This document shows, one piece after another, positions 7,022 through 15,686 of a DNA stretch of 46,593 nucleotides. The stretch is taken from contig CANHFH010000007.1 in NCBI GenBank assembly GCA_947459825.1, forward strand, positions 1 through 46,593, in the 5' to 3' direction. The position numbers and the translations under genes are program-made. The notes below the pieces were generated by a model. It was not told where the DNA came from. It searched no databases and saw nothing but the letters and a program-made list of their open reading frames with translations. The first letter of the stretch is position 1, and each line of letters starts with the position of its first letter. Source of the DNA: Pseudomonadota bacterium. Its GTDB lineage: Bacteria; Pseudomonadota; Gammaproteobacteria; Steroidobacterales; Steroidobacteraceae.

Positions 7022-10000
7022 ATGCACATCTCCGAGTTCTGCATCCGCCGCCCCGTCTTCGCCACGGTGCTGAGCCTGCTGCTCATCATCTTCGGCCTCG
7101 TCTCGCTCGAACGGCTCGCGGTACGCGAGTACCCGGACATCACCCGCCCGGTGGTCTCGATCACCACCAGCTACCGCGGCGCGTCCGCCAATGTGGTCGA
7201 GAACAAGATCACGCAGGTCATCGAGGACCGCATCGCGGGCATCGAAGGCGTGCTCAAGATCGAATCCGACAGCGAGGACGAACGCTCCAGCATCCGCATC
7301 GAGTTCGACGCCGACCGCAACATCGACGCCGCCGCCAACGATGTCCGCGACCGCATCGGCCGCGTGGTCGCGCAGCTGCCGCCCGAGGCCGATCCGCCGC
7401 AGATCAGCAAATCCGACGGCTCAGGCGAGTCGGTCATGTTCATGTCCTTCAACTCGCAGACCATGAACCAGCTCGAGATCACCGACTATGTCGAGCGCTA
7501 CCTGCTCGACCGGCTCTCGACGGTGCCCGGCGTTTCGCGCGCCGCCATGTCGGGCGCGCGCCGTGCCGCGATGCGCATCTGGATCGACCGTCAACAGCTC
7601 GCCGCGCGCTCGCTCACCGTCGGTGACATCGAGACCGCGCTGCGCCGGGAGAACGTGGAGCTGCCCGCCGGTCGGCTCGAGTCGCGTGCGCGCGAGTTCT
7701 CGCTGCGCACCGCCGTCGGCCTCGAGAACGAACAGGATTTCCGCGACCTCGTGATCGGCCGCGGCCCCGAGGGCCACCTCGTGCGCCTCGGCGAGGTCGC
7801 CGACGTGCGCATCGCCGCCGAGAACGACCGCACGCTGATGCGCACCGACGGCGAGGTCGGCGTCGGCATCGGCATCGAAGCGCAGTCGAAGGCCAATGTG
7901 CGCGATGTCGTGCGCGGCGTCCGCGCCGAGGTGGAGCGCCTGCGCCCGACCCTGCCCAAGGGATCGACCCTGGTGATCACCACCGACAACGGCCTCGCCA
8001 TCGAAGCGGCGCTCAAGGAGGTCCTGATCGCCGTCGCCTTCGCGTTCGCCTCGGTGCTGCTCGTCATCTACGGCTTCCTCGGCACGCTGCGCGCCACGCT
8101 CATCCCGGCGGTGACCATCCCGGTCTCCATCATCGCGGCGTTCATGGCGCTCTACGGCCTCGGCTACTCCATCAACGTGCTGACGCTGCTCGGCGTCGTG
8201 CTGGCGATCGGCCTCGTGGTCGACGACTCGATCGTGGTGCTGGAGAACATCCACCGCCGCGCCGAGATGCACGAGCCGCCGATCGTCGCCGCGGTGCGCG
8301 GCAGCCGTGAGATCGGCTTCGCGGTGGTCGCCACCACGCTGACGCTGGTCGCGGTGTTCGTGCCGGTGTCGTTCCTGCCCGGCGAGAACGGCCGGCTGTT
8401 CCGCGAGTTCGGCCTCACGCTCGCCGCGGCGGTGCTGTTCTCTGCGCTGGTGGCGCTGACGCTGACGCCGATGCTCGCCTCGCGCCTGCCGCGCGAGGAG
8501 GACATGCGCCACGGCCGCTTCGCGCAGGCGGTCGAACGCTTCTTCGCGACGCTCTCCGCGCAGTACGGCCGCCGGCTGCGCTCGCTGATGCGCCGCCCCT
8601 GGCTGATCGTCGGCTTCGTGCTCGCGCTGCTGCTGGTCGGCGCGCTCAGCTTCCGCAGCCTGCCGGCGGAGTTCGCGCCCGCGGCCGACGGCGGCCGCGT
8701 CATGGTGACCATCACCGGTCCCGAGGGCGCGAGCTTCGAGTACACCGAAGAATACGGCCGCAAGCTCGAGGAGATCGCGGCCAAGGAGATCGAGAAGGGC
8801 GACATCCGCCGCGTGACGCTGCGCATACCCGGCAGCTGGGACGGCGGTACCGGCTCGGTGAACTCCGCACGCCTCATCATCTCGCTCGTCGACTGGAGCG
8901 AGCGCAAGCGCTCGGCCCAGGAGGTCGCGGCCTCCTTCCAGCGCGAGGCCTCCAAGCTGCCCGGCGTCCGCGCCAGCACCATGGCGCCCGGCGGCCTGCG
9001 CGGCGGCTGGAACGTGCCGGTGCAGGCCGTCATCGGCGGCCCGGACTACGAGCAGCTCGCGGAGTGGTCCGCCAAGATGTCGCGGCTCGCCGAGGAGAAC
9101 CCGGGCCTCGTCGGCGTCGACGCGAGCTTCAAGCCGCGCAAGCCGCAGATCCGCGTCGCCATCGACCGCGACCGCGCCGCCGACCTCGGCGTTTCGCTGC
9201 AGACGGTAGGCCGTACGCTCGAGACCATGCTCGGCTCGCGCATCGTCACGACCTTCATCGACCGCGGCCGCGAATACAACGTGGTGCTGCAGGGCCGCTC
9301 CGACGAGCGCGCCACGGTCACCGACCTCACCAACCTGCAGGTGCGCTCCGACCGCACCGGTGAGCTCGTGCCGTTGTCGTCCATCGTGCAGCTCACCGAG
9401 ACCGCGGGTGCGACGCAGCTGAGCCGCTTCGACCGCCAGCGCGCGGTCGAGATCCGCGCGAGCCTCGCCGAGGGCTACCCGATGGGCGAGGCCATCAAGT
9501 GGTTCGAGCAGACCGTCGAGCGCGAGCTGCCGGCGGGCGCGACGCTGATGTGGGACGGCGACTCGGCCGACTACGTCCGCAGCGGCGGCCAGATGTGGAC
9601 GCTGCTGCTGTTCGCCGTGATCATCGTCTTCCTGGTGCTGGCGGCGCAGTTCGAGAGCTTCGTGCACCCGGCCATCATCATGGTGACCGTGCCCACGGCG
9701 CTGCTCGGTGCGGTGTTCGGGCTGCAGCTGCACGGCATGAGCATCAACATCTTCAGCCAGATCGCGGTGATCATGCTCATCGGCATCGCCGCCAAGAACG
9801 GTGTGCTGATCGTCGAGTTCGCCAACCAGCTGCGCGACCGCGGCATCGAGTTCGGCGAAGCGATCATCGAGGCGTCGGTGGTGCGCCTGCGGCCGGTGCT
9901 CATGACCAGCCTCTGCACGGCGTTCGGCGCGATCCCGTTCCTGTTCGCCACCGGCGCCGGCGCCGAGCAGCGCGAACCGATCGGCGTGGTGGTGTTCTAC

Positions 10001-10207
10001 GGCACGCTGCTGTCGGTGCTGCTGACGCTGTTCGTGGTGCCGGCGGTGTATTCGCTGGTCGCGCGGCGCACGCGTCCGGGACAGTACACATCGCGGCTCG
10101 TCGACCGGATGCTGGGCGGCAAGGGCCAGACGCCGGGCGAGGTCGGGACCGGCCCCGCGACGGACCCCACACCGGGCACCGCGACGGGTGCCACCGGCAG
10201 CGGCTGA
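7022..10207 (+). CDS. RND multidrug efflux transporter (HAE1/AcrB-like)
   Basis: A 1061-residue inner-membrane proton antiporter of the hydrophobe/amphiphile efflux type. The start ISEFCIRRPVFATVLSLLL is the typical first helix. The periplasmic porter domains follow, then the helix block with VVDDSIVVLENIHR (the Asp pair of the proton relay in TM4) and ATTLTLVAVFVPVSFLPG. The second half repeats this with an IGIAAKNGVLIVEFAN segment near the end. Length is normal for the family. The C-terminal 35 residues are a Gly/Thr/Pro-rich tail of low complexity. It forms an operon with the adaptor; substrates cannot be read from sequence. Confidence 0.94.
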   Translation: MHISEFCIRRPVFATVLSLLLIIFGLVSLERLAVREYPDITRPVVSITTSYRGASANVVENKITQVIEDRIAGIEGVLKIESDSEDERSSIRIEFDADRNIDAAANDVRDRIGRVVAQLPPEADPPQISKSDGSGESVMFMSFNSQTMNQLEITDYVERYLLDRLSTVPGVSRAAMSGARRAAMRIWIDRQQLAARSLTVGDIETALRRENVELPAGRLESRAREFSLRTAVGLENEQDFRDLVIGRGPEGHLVRLGEVADVRIAAENDRTLMRTDGEVGVGIGIEAQSKANVRDVVRGVRAEVERLRPTLPKGSTLVITTDNGLAIEAALKEVLIAVAFAFASVLLVIYGFLGTLRATLIPAVTIPVSIIAAFMALYGLGYSINVLTLLGVVLAIGLVVDDSIVVLENIHRRAEMHEPPIVAAVRGSREIGFAVVATTLTLVAVFVPVSFLPGENGRLFREFGLTLAAAVLFSALVALTLTPMLASRLPREEDMRHGRFAQAVERFFATLSAQYGRRLRSLMRRPWLIVGFVLALLLVGALSFRSLPAEFAPAADGGRVMVTITGPEGASFEYTEEYGRKLEEIAAKEIEKGDIRRVTLRIPGSWDGGTGSVNSARLIISLVDWSERKRSAQEVAASFQREASKLPGVRASTMAPGGLRGGWNVPVQAVIGGPDYEQLAEWSAKMSRLAEENPGLVGVDASFKPRKPQIRVAIDRDRAADLGVSLQTVGRTLETMLGSRIVTTFIDRGREYNVVLQGRSDERATVTDLTNLQVRSDRTGELVPLSSIVQLTETAGATQLSRFDRQRAVEIRASLAEGYPMGEAIKWFEQTVERELPAGATLMWDGDSADYVRSGGQMWTLLLFAVIIVFLVLAAQFESFVHPAIIMVTVPTALLGAVFGLQLHGMSINIFSQIAVIMLIGIAAKNGVLIVEFANQLRDRGIEFGEAIIEASVVRLRPVLMTSLCTAFGAIPFLFATGAGAEQREPIGVVVFYGTLLSVLLTLFVVPAVYSLVARRTRPGQYTSRLVDRMLGGKGQTPGEVGTGPATDPTPGTATGATGSG

Positions 10208-10225
10208 CGCCGGCGCTGCCGACCC

Positions 10226-10951
10226 TCAGATCGTCGGGTTCGGCAGCGCGTGGAAGGCGTGCCGCAGGCTCTCGCCCCACGCCGAACGGATCATCCGGAA
10301 GTAGTCGTCGTCCGCGTCGATGCGACGATGGGTCAGCACGCGCAGCGCGTCACGCCGCAGGCACACGAGGTCCAGCGGCGCCCCGACGCTGAGGTTGGAG
10401 CGGATCGTCGAATCCATCGAGATGAGCGCGCATTTGGTCGCCTCCGCGAGGCTCGTCGATCGGGTGATCACCCGATCGAGGATGGGCTTGCCGTACTTCG
10501 ACTCGCCGATCTGGAAGTACGGCGTGTCGTCGGTGGCCTCGATGAAGTTGCCGGCCGCGTAGATGTTGAAGAGCCGCGGCAGCTCGCCGCGGATCTGCCC
10601 GCCGATGATGAACGAAGCGTTGAAGTCGATGCCGTGCTCCTTGAAGGCCGCCGCATCGCGCTGGTGGACGACGCGCAGCGCTTCGCCGACCAGCACCGCC
10701 GCCTCGAACATGTTGGGCGCCGTATGGACGCTGTCGGCGTGGGGATCGACCGCGGCCTCGTGCAGCAGATGCACCACCGCCTGCGATACGGCGAGGTTGC
10801 CCGCCGTCATCAGCACGAGCACGCGGTCGCCCGCCCGCTCGAAGACATGCATCTTGCGGAAGGTGTTGACATGGTCGACGCCCGCGTTGGTGCGGGAATC
10901 GGCGAGGAACACCATGCCGGTGTCGAGCAGGGTCGCGACGCAGTAGGTCAT
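10226..10951 (-). CDS. Anbu, proteasome-like Ntn hydrolase
   Basis: A 241-residue member of the Anbu family (COG3484), a bacterial homologue of proteasome beta subunits and HslV. The protein starts MTYCVATLL; removal of Met would expose Thr2 as the family's N-terminal nucleophile. The following DTGMVFLADSRTNAGVD and NTFRKMHVF match the Anbu signature. It is the last gene of a four-gene minus-strand locus with the transglutaminase, alpha-E and ATP-grasp genes, the classic conserved Anbu neighbourhood, with nine bases to the upstream stop. These proteins are thought to work together in a peptide- or amide-modifying pathway that remains poorly defined. Confidence 0.93.
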   Translation of the reverse strand: MTYCVATLLDTGMVFLADSRTNAGVDHVNTFRKMHVFERAGDRVLVLMTAGNLAVSQAVVHLLHEAAVDPHADSVHTAPNMFEAAVLVGEALRVVHQRDAAAFKEHGIDFNASFIIGGQIRGELPRLFNIYAAGNFIEATDDTPYFQIGESKYGKPILDRVITRSTSLAEATKCALISMDSTIRSNLSVGAPLDLVCLRRDALRVLTHRRIDADDDYFRMIRSAWGESLRHAFHALPNPTI

Positions 10952-10960
10952 GCCACGATT

Positions 10961-11821
10961 CTACTGCTGGGCCTGCCGCTGCTGCAGCAGACGCGGGCGA
11001 CCCGCCGCGGTGCGGCGACCCGCGTCCGGCCCTGCGGAGACCGCGACGCTCGCCTCCATGGTCTCGGCCCCGCCCCCGCGACGCACGCCGCGCACCGGAC
11101 AAGCGTCGAGATAGTCGCGGCCCACCGCGATCCGGCAGTGGTGCGCCCCGCCCGGCCTGCCGTTCGTGACATCGAACGCATGCCAACAGGCCTCGGACGC
11201 CAGCCACACATCGACCCAGGCGTGGCTCGCGATGTGGTCATCACGATCGGTCAGCAGATAGCCGCTGACATAGCGCGCCGGGACGCCGAGCGCGCGGCAG
11301 CACGCGAGCATCACCTGCGCATGGTCCTGGCACACCCCGCGCCCGAGCGCGAAGGCATGCGCAGCGGTGTCCGAGACCGCGGTGACCCCCGGTACATAGT
11401 CCATCGCCTCGCGGACGGCCTGCGCCAAGCGCAGCACATCGTCGCGGTCGGGCGTACGCGACCCATGGCGCCGCGCGAAATCCCGCAAGGCCTCGTCGGC
11501 GGTCGTGAGCCGCGTCTCCGGCAGATACACCAACGGCGAGAGCCGGCCGCGGTCGCCGCTCACGGCGCCGATCACCGCCTCGGTCTCCACCACGCCGGCG
11601 ACGGCGATGCGGATCTCCTCGTGCGGTTCGTCGAGCGTGAGCAGATGCATGATGTTGCCGTGCGCGTCCAGCTGCTGCGTCCGCCGGCCCGGCGCCTGCA
11701 GGTCCCAGGACAGCACCCGCTGACCGGCCTCGGTGCGCGGCGTCAGGCGCAGGCTCTGCACGCTGTGGCGCGCCGGTCGGTCGTAGCGGTACACGGTCTC
11801 GTGGCGGATGTGCAGCAGCAT
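10961..11821 (-). CDS. Bacterial transglutaminase-like cysteine protease-fold protein
   Basis: A 286-residue protein of the COG1305 type: an N-terminal beta-rich domain (HIRHETVYRYDRP, LRLTPRTEAGQRV) followed by the transglutaminase-like core. The catalytic triad is visible as Cys164 (GRGVCQDHAQ), His200 (SHAWVDVW) and Asp217 (FDVTN). The ATG at 11821 is used because it gives the family's standard start; the same frame is open far upstream through the alpha-E gene but that part is antisense noise. It sits between alpha-E (five bases upstream) and Anbu, part of the conserved Anbu operon. It may cleave or form amide bonds rather than act as a true transglutaminase. Confidence 0.92.
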   Translation of the reverse strand: MLLHIRHETVYRYDRPARHSVQSLRLTPRTEAGQRVLSWDLQAPGRRTQQLDAHGNIMHLLTLDEPHEEIRIAVAGVVETEAVIGAVSGDRGRLSPLVYLPETRLTTADEALRDFARRHGSRTPDRDDVLRLAQAVREAMDYVPGVTAVSDTAAHAFALGRGVCQDHAQVMLACCRALGVPARYVSGYLLTDRDDHIASHAWVDVWLASEACWHAFDVTNGRPGGAHHCRIAVGRDYLDACPVRGVRRGGGAETMEASVAVSAGPDAGRRTAAGRPRLLQQRQAQQ

Positions 11822-11826
11822 GCCCG

Positions 11827-12771
11827 TCAGGCCTCCGACACGAGGAAGTCGTCGGCGATGCGCGCGCCGAGCCGCGAGGTGTCCACCAGGAACCGCGACA
11901 GGTAATCGCGCAGCCCGCGCGCGAAGGCGTCGTCGATGCGGCCGTACTGCAGCCCCGCGTGCAGCTCGCCCGCGCGCCGCAGCGTCTCGGCGGAACGGTC
12001 GTTGGCGACGCGTGCCAGCGTGCCGTGCACGCGCGCCATGCAGTGCCGCAGCGACCGCGGCATCGCCTCGCGCAGCACCAGCAGCTCGGCCACGCGGCGC
12101 GGCGTGATCAGGTCGCGGTACACCTTGCGGTAGATCTCGAAAGCCGACACCGAGCGCAGCAGCGCGCTCCATTCGTAGTAGTCGCCCGCCTCGTCGGCGC
12201 GCGCGGCGTCCTCGGCGAGCAGCAGGAAGCGTGCATCGAGGATGCGTGCCGTGTTGTCGGCGCGCTCGAGATAGGTGCCGAGCCAGGTGAATTCGAGCGC
12301 ATCGTCGGCGAGCATCGTCCCCTGGATGACGCCGCGCGCGAGGTGCGACCGGAACTTCACCCACTCGAAGAAATCCCCGGCGGCGCCCTGCGCGACCGCG
12401 CCCGGCCGGAAGCGCCGGAACTCCAGCCAGGTCGCGTTCAGCGTCTCCCAGGCCTCGGAGGTCAGCGTGCCGCGTACGGCGTGCGCGTTCTCCCGCGCCA
12501 ATCCGAGGCACTGGCCGATGCTGCCCGGGTTGCCGCGCTCGAAGGACAGCCACTCGATGGCCGCGGCCTGCGTCACCGTCCCGCGCGCCGCGAGGAACGG
12601 CTCGAGCTGGCCGACGGTTTCGAGCGTGGAACTCCACCGCCGCCGCACCGCGTCCTCGTCGCTGCGCAGCAGCGTCATGCGGCAGTTCACATCGAGCATG
12701 CGCGCGAGGTTCTCGGCGCGCTCCGTATAGCGGGCCATCCAGTACAGGTGGTCGGCGACACGGCTCAACAT
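11827..12771 (-). CDS. Alpha-E domain protein (Anbu-locus component)
   Basis: A 314-residue, largely alpha-helical protein of the alpha-E family (COG2307). The N-terminal [20 protein letters not shown] is the family signature, and the rest repeats helices rich in Ala, Arg and Leu. Its biochemical role is unknown; it almost always neighbours a circularly permuted ATP-grasp protein, as here. The ATG lies inside the last codons of the upstream ATP-grasp gene (seven-base overlap), indicating coupled translation. Confidence 0.92.
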   Translation of the reverse strand: MLSRVADHLYWMARYTERAENLARMLDVNCRMTLLRSDEDAVRRRWSSTLETVGQLEPFLAARGTVTQAAAIEWLSFERGNPGSIGQCLGLARENAHAVRGTLTSEAWETLNATWLEFRRFRPGAVAQGAAGDFFEWVKFRSHLARGVIQGTMLADDALEFTWLGTYLERADNTARILDARFLLLAEDAARADEAGDYYEWSALLRSVSAFEIYRKVYRDLITPRRVAELLVLREAMPRSLRHCMARVHGTLARVANDRSAETLRRAGELHAGLQYGRIDDAFARGLRDYLSRFLVDTSRLGARIADDFLVSEA

Positions 12772-14198
12772 CCGTCGTCCCTCGCCTCGAGCACCCAGGT
12801 GTCCTTGGTGCCGCCGCCCTGCGAGGAGTTCACGACCAGCGAGCCTTCGCGCAACGCGACGCGCGTCAGGCCGCCCGGCACCATCACCACATCCCGGCCG
12901 GAGAGCACGAACGGCCGCAGATCGACATGGCGCGGAGCGAGACCCGCCTCGACGAAGGTCGGACAGCTCGACAGCGCGAGCGTCGGTTGCGCGATGTAGC
13001 GCGAGGGGTCGGAGAGGATTCGGTCGCGGAAGGCGTCGATCTCGGCGCGCGAAGCGCGCGGCCCGATCAGCATCCCGTAGCCGCCGGCGCCGTGCACCTC
13101 CTTGACGACGAGTTCATCGAGGTGCGCCAGCGTGTAGGCGAGATCCTCCTCCCGTCGCAGCACGAAGGTCGGCACGTTGGCGAGCACCGGCTCCTCGCCG
13201 AGGTAGAACCGGATCATCTCCGGTACATAGGGGTAGGTGGACTTGTCGTCGGCGATGCCGGTGCCCACGGCGTTGCAGACCGTGACGCTGCCCTCGCGAT
13301 AGGCGGCGAGCAGCCCGGGCACGCCGAGCATGGAGTCGGGACGGAACGCGAGCGGATCGAGGAAATCGTCGTCGATGCGGCGGTAGATGACATCCACCCG
13401 CCGCGGACCCTGCGTGGTGCGCATCGAGACGACGCCGTCGTCGACGATCAGGTCCTGCCCCTCGACGAGCTCGATGCCCATCTGCTGCGCGAGGAAGGCG
13501 TGCTCGAAGTACGCGCTGTTGTGCGCGCCCGGGGTCAGCAGCACGACGGTGGGGTCGCGCACGCCCGCGGGTGCGACGCTGCGCAGCGTCTCGAGCAGCA
13601 GGTCCGGATAGTGCTCGACCGGCGACACGGGACAGCGCGCGAAGAGCTCGGGGAAGAGCCGCATCATCGCCTTGCGGTCCTCGAGCATGTAGGAGACGCC
13701 CGAGGGCACGCGCAGGTTGTCCTCGAGCACGAAGTACTCGCCCTCGCCCGCGCGCACCAGATCGACGCCGGCGATGTGGGCGTAGACATCCATCGGCAGA
13801 TCGATGCCCTGCATCTCGGGACGGTACTGGGTGTTGCAGAGGATCTGCTCGGCGGGGATGCGGCCGGCGCGCAGGATCTCCTGGTCGTGGTAGATGTCGT
13901 GCAGGAAGGCGTTGAGCGCGGTGACGCGCTGGCGCAGGCCGCGTTGCAGCATCTCCCATTCGGCGGACGGGATGATGCGCGGCACGATGTCGAAGGGGAT
14001 CAGGCGCTCGGTGCCGGTCTCGTCGCCGTACACCGCGAAGGTGATGCCGGCGCGGCGGAACAGCAGGTCGGCCTCCGCCCGCTTCTCGCGGATGCGCTCC
14101 GACGGGACCTCCGCGAGCCAGGACGCATAGGTGCGGTAATGCGGGCGGACCGACCCCCCGTCGGCATGCATCTCGTCAAAGATACGCGTCACCGCCAT
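12765..14198 (-). CDS. Circularly permuted type 2 ATP-grasp protein (Anbu-locus component)
   Basis: A 477-residue member of the COG2308 family, predicted ATP-dependent ligase joining a carboxylate to an amine. Recognisable segments include [15 protein letters not shown] near the start, [39 protein letters not shown] in short motif order, [18 protein letters not shown], and the permuted nucleotide-binding part [17 protein letters not shown]. The ATG at 14198 is preferred over one at 14240 because GGGAGG sits a few bases upstream. It heads the locus and would supply the peptide-like product that the alpha-E, transglutaminase and Anbu partners act on; that order of action is inference. Confidence 0.9.
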   Translation of the reverse strand: MAVTRIFDEMHADGGSVRPHYRTYASWLAEVPSERIREKRAEADLLFRRAGITFAVYGDETGTERLIPFDIVPRIIPSAEWEMLQRGLRQRVTALNAFLHDIYHDQEILRAGRIPAEQILCNTQYRPEMQGIDLPMDVYAHIAGVDLVRAGEGEYFVLEDNLRVPSGVSYMLEDRKAMMRLFPELFARCPVSPVEHYPDLLLETLRSVAPAGVRDPTVVLLTPGAHNSAYFEHAFLAQQMGIELVEGQDLIVDDGVVSMRTTQGPRRVDVIYRRIDDDFLDPLAFRPDSMLGVPGLLAAYREGSVTVCNAVGTGIADDKSTYPYVPEMIRFYLGEEPVLANVPTFVLRREEDLAYTLAHLDELVVKEVHGAGGYGMLIGPRASRAEIDAFRDRILSDPSRYIAQPTLALSSCPTFVEAGLAPRHVDLRPFVLSGRDVVMVPGGLTRVALREGSLVVNSSQGGGTKDTWVLEARDDGC

Positions 14199-14281
14199 GA
14201 TCCCTCCCCGGTCGATGATAACCGAGCCGGGCCGGTCCATCGGGACGACGCGGGCGCACCAGAACGGTGCGGCAGGTCAGT

Positions 14282-14605
14282 TCACCAGATCTTGCCGCCG
14301 ATGTACTTGCCGGCGGCCGGCAGATGCGGGAAGTAGTCCACCGAGGCGAAGGCGCCGTGCACGAAATACGGGTCCTTCTCGATGATCTCGCGGGCGCGCG
14401 CGAGGCTTCTGGTGGCGAGGCAATAGAGGCTGCCCACGGGCTTCTGGCCGCCGTCGTCGTAGAGCGGCCCGGCTACGTTCAACTCGTCGAGCACGGTCTC
14501 GATGTAGGCCATGTGGTCCGCCGTGTGTTCGGCACGCACCAGCGCGCCCTTCGCACCGTCGCGGCAGATGACGACATACGCGGTTCTTTCGAAACGGGAA
14601 GACAT
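14282..14605 (-). CDS. YciI-like protein
   Basis: A 107-residue protein with a YciI/YCII-type ferredoxin-like fold: AYVVICRDG, RAEHTADHMAYIE with the conserved His, GSLYCLATRSLARAREIIEKDPY and a hydrophobic end. These proteins often bind small molecules or haem; the role here is unknown. The ATG at 14605 is preceded by GGGAGCG eight bases upstream, while the longer open frame to 14809 has no coding character and would overlap oxyR. The gene is oriented like the Anbu locus, 83 bases upstream of it. Confidence 0.8.
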   Translation of the reverse strand: MSSRFERTAYVVICRDGAKGALVRAEHTADHMAYIETVLDELNVAGPLYDDGGQKPVGSLYCLATRSLARAREIIEKDPYFVHGAFASVDYFPHLPAAGKYIGGKIW

Positions 14606-14727
14606 CTCGGATCGCTCCCGAAGGTCACGGAGAAGTACTAGGGTCAGGATACCAATCCACAGGACCTGCAGGTCAGGCCGCATGCCCCGCAGCCTCGACT
14701 CTGCGGTCGATTGATGCGATGATTTCG

Positions 14728-14742
14728 ATAGATGTCCTGTAT
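14728..14742 (+). promoter_or_regulatory. Candidate OxyR half-site upstream of oxyR
   Basis: ATAGATGTCCTGTAT fits the OxyR motif ATAGnTnnnAnCTAT at eight of ten fixed positions. It lies 48-62 bases upstream of the oxyR GTG, a reasonable place for autoregulation and for control of the coupled photolyase gene. A second half-site at the expected 22-base period is not convincing, so this is weak. Confidence 0.35.
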
Positions 14743-14789
14743 GGGCATCCGGGCGCATCGCGCCCCCGACCCGGCGGCAAGGAGGCTCC

Positions 14790-15686
14790 GTGGCCGACAT
14801 CAAGCTCAAGGACCTGCGTTACCTCGTCGCCGTGGCGGACACCGGCCACTTCGGTAAGGCGGCGGCGCGCTGCTTCGTCAGCCAGCCCACCCTCTCGGCC
14901 CAGCTGCGCAAGCTCGAGGAGTACCTCGGGGTCGACCTGGTCGAGCGGCAGCCGCGGCAGGCGCTGCTCACACCCGCAGGCGTCGAGGTGGTCGCCAGGG
15001 CGCGCCGCATCGTCGAAGCCAGCGACGAGGTGGTCGAGATCGCGCGCAGCCACCGTGACCCGCTCGCCGGCAGGCTGCGCATCGCCTTCCTGCCGACCAT
15101 CGGCCCCTACCTGCTGCCCTTCGTCGCGCAGCGTCTGCACAAGGCGCTGCCGCGGCTCGAGCTGATGCTGCACGAGCACCAGACCGAGCCGATGCTGGAA
15201 CGGCTGCGCGCCGGCGACATCGACATGGGCGTGCTCGCTCTGCCCGTCGAACTCGACGGCCTGCACGCCGAACCGCTCTACGACGAACCGTTCGTCGTCG
15301 CCATGCCCACCGCGCATCCGCTCGCCGAGCGCAAGCAGCTGCGTGCCGAGGACCTGCGCGGCGCCACCTTGCTGCTGCTCGAGGAGGGCCATTGCCTGCG
15401 CGACCAGGCGCTCGAGGTCTGCAGCCGCATCCCCATCAGCGAGAAGCAGGACTTCCGCGGCACCAGCCTCGAGACGCTGCGGCAGATGGTCGCGGCGGAC
15501 GCCGGCATCACGCTGCTGCCCGAGTTCGCGACGCGCGGTTCCTATGCGCAGTCGAAGGGCGTCGCGATCCGGCCGTTCTCGAAGCCCGTGCCGGTGCGGC
15601 ACATCGGCGCGGTCTGGCGCAAGAGCACCCCGCGCGGCGCGGCGTTGACCGCGGTCGCCAAGGTCATCAAGGAGTACACGGCATGA
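14790..15686 (+). CDS. oxyR: OxyR, peroxide-sensing LysR-family regulator
   Basis: A 298-residue LysR regulator. The N-terminal winged helix has FGKAAARCFVSQPTLSAQLRKLE. The effector domain holds the redox pair in the OxyR context: Cys202 in EEGHCLRDQAL and Cys211 in LEVCSR, nine residues apart as in the E. coli protein. This distinguishes OxyR from most LysR relatives and supports disulfide switching by hydrogen peroxide. The GTG start follows GGAGG by five bases. The stop overlaps the photolyase start (ATGA), so the two are translationally coupled. No catalase or peroxiredoxin gene is adjacent. Confidence 0.93.
   Translation: MADIKLKDLRYLVAVADTGHFGKAAARCFVSQPTLSAQLRKLEEYLGVDLVERQPRQALLTPAGVEVVARARRIVEASDEVVEIARSHRDPLAGRLRIAFLPTIGPYLLPFVAQRLHKALPRLELMLHEHQTEPMLERLRAGDIDMGVLALPVELDGLHAEPLYDEPFVVAMPTAHPLAERKQLRAEDLRGATLLLLEEGHCLRDQALEVCSRIPISEKQDFRGTSLETLRQMVAADAGITLLPEFATRGSYAQSKGVAIRPFSKPVPVRHIGAVWRKSTPRGAALTAVAKVIKEYTA

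Noticed and set aside
7421-9733. A 770-codon minus-strand frame opposite the RND transporter
   Set aside because: Antisense shadow: no family motifs, His/Arg/Asp-rich composition, and the plus strand encodes a full RND pump.
12927-14336. A 469-codon plus-strand frame opposite the ATP-grasp gene
   Set aside because: Shadow frame; the minus strand encodes a full-length family protein with all motifs.
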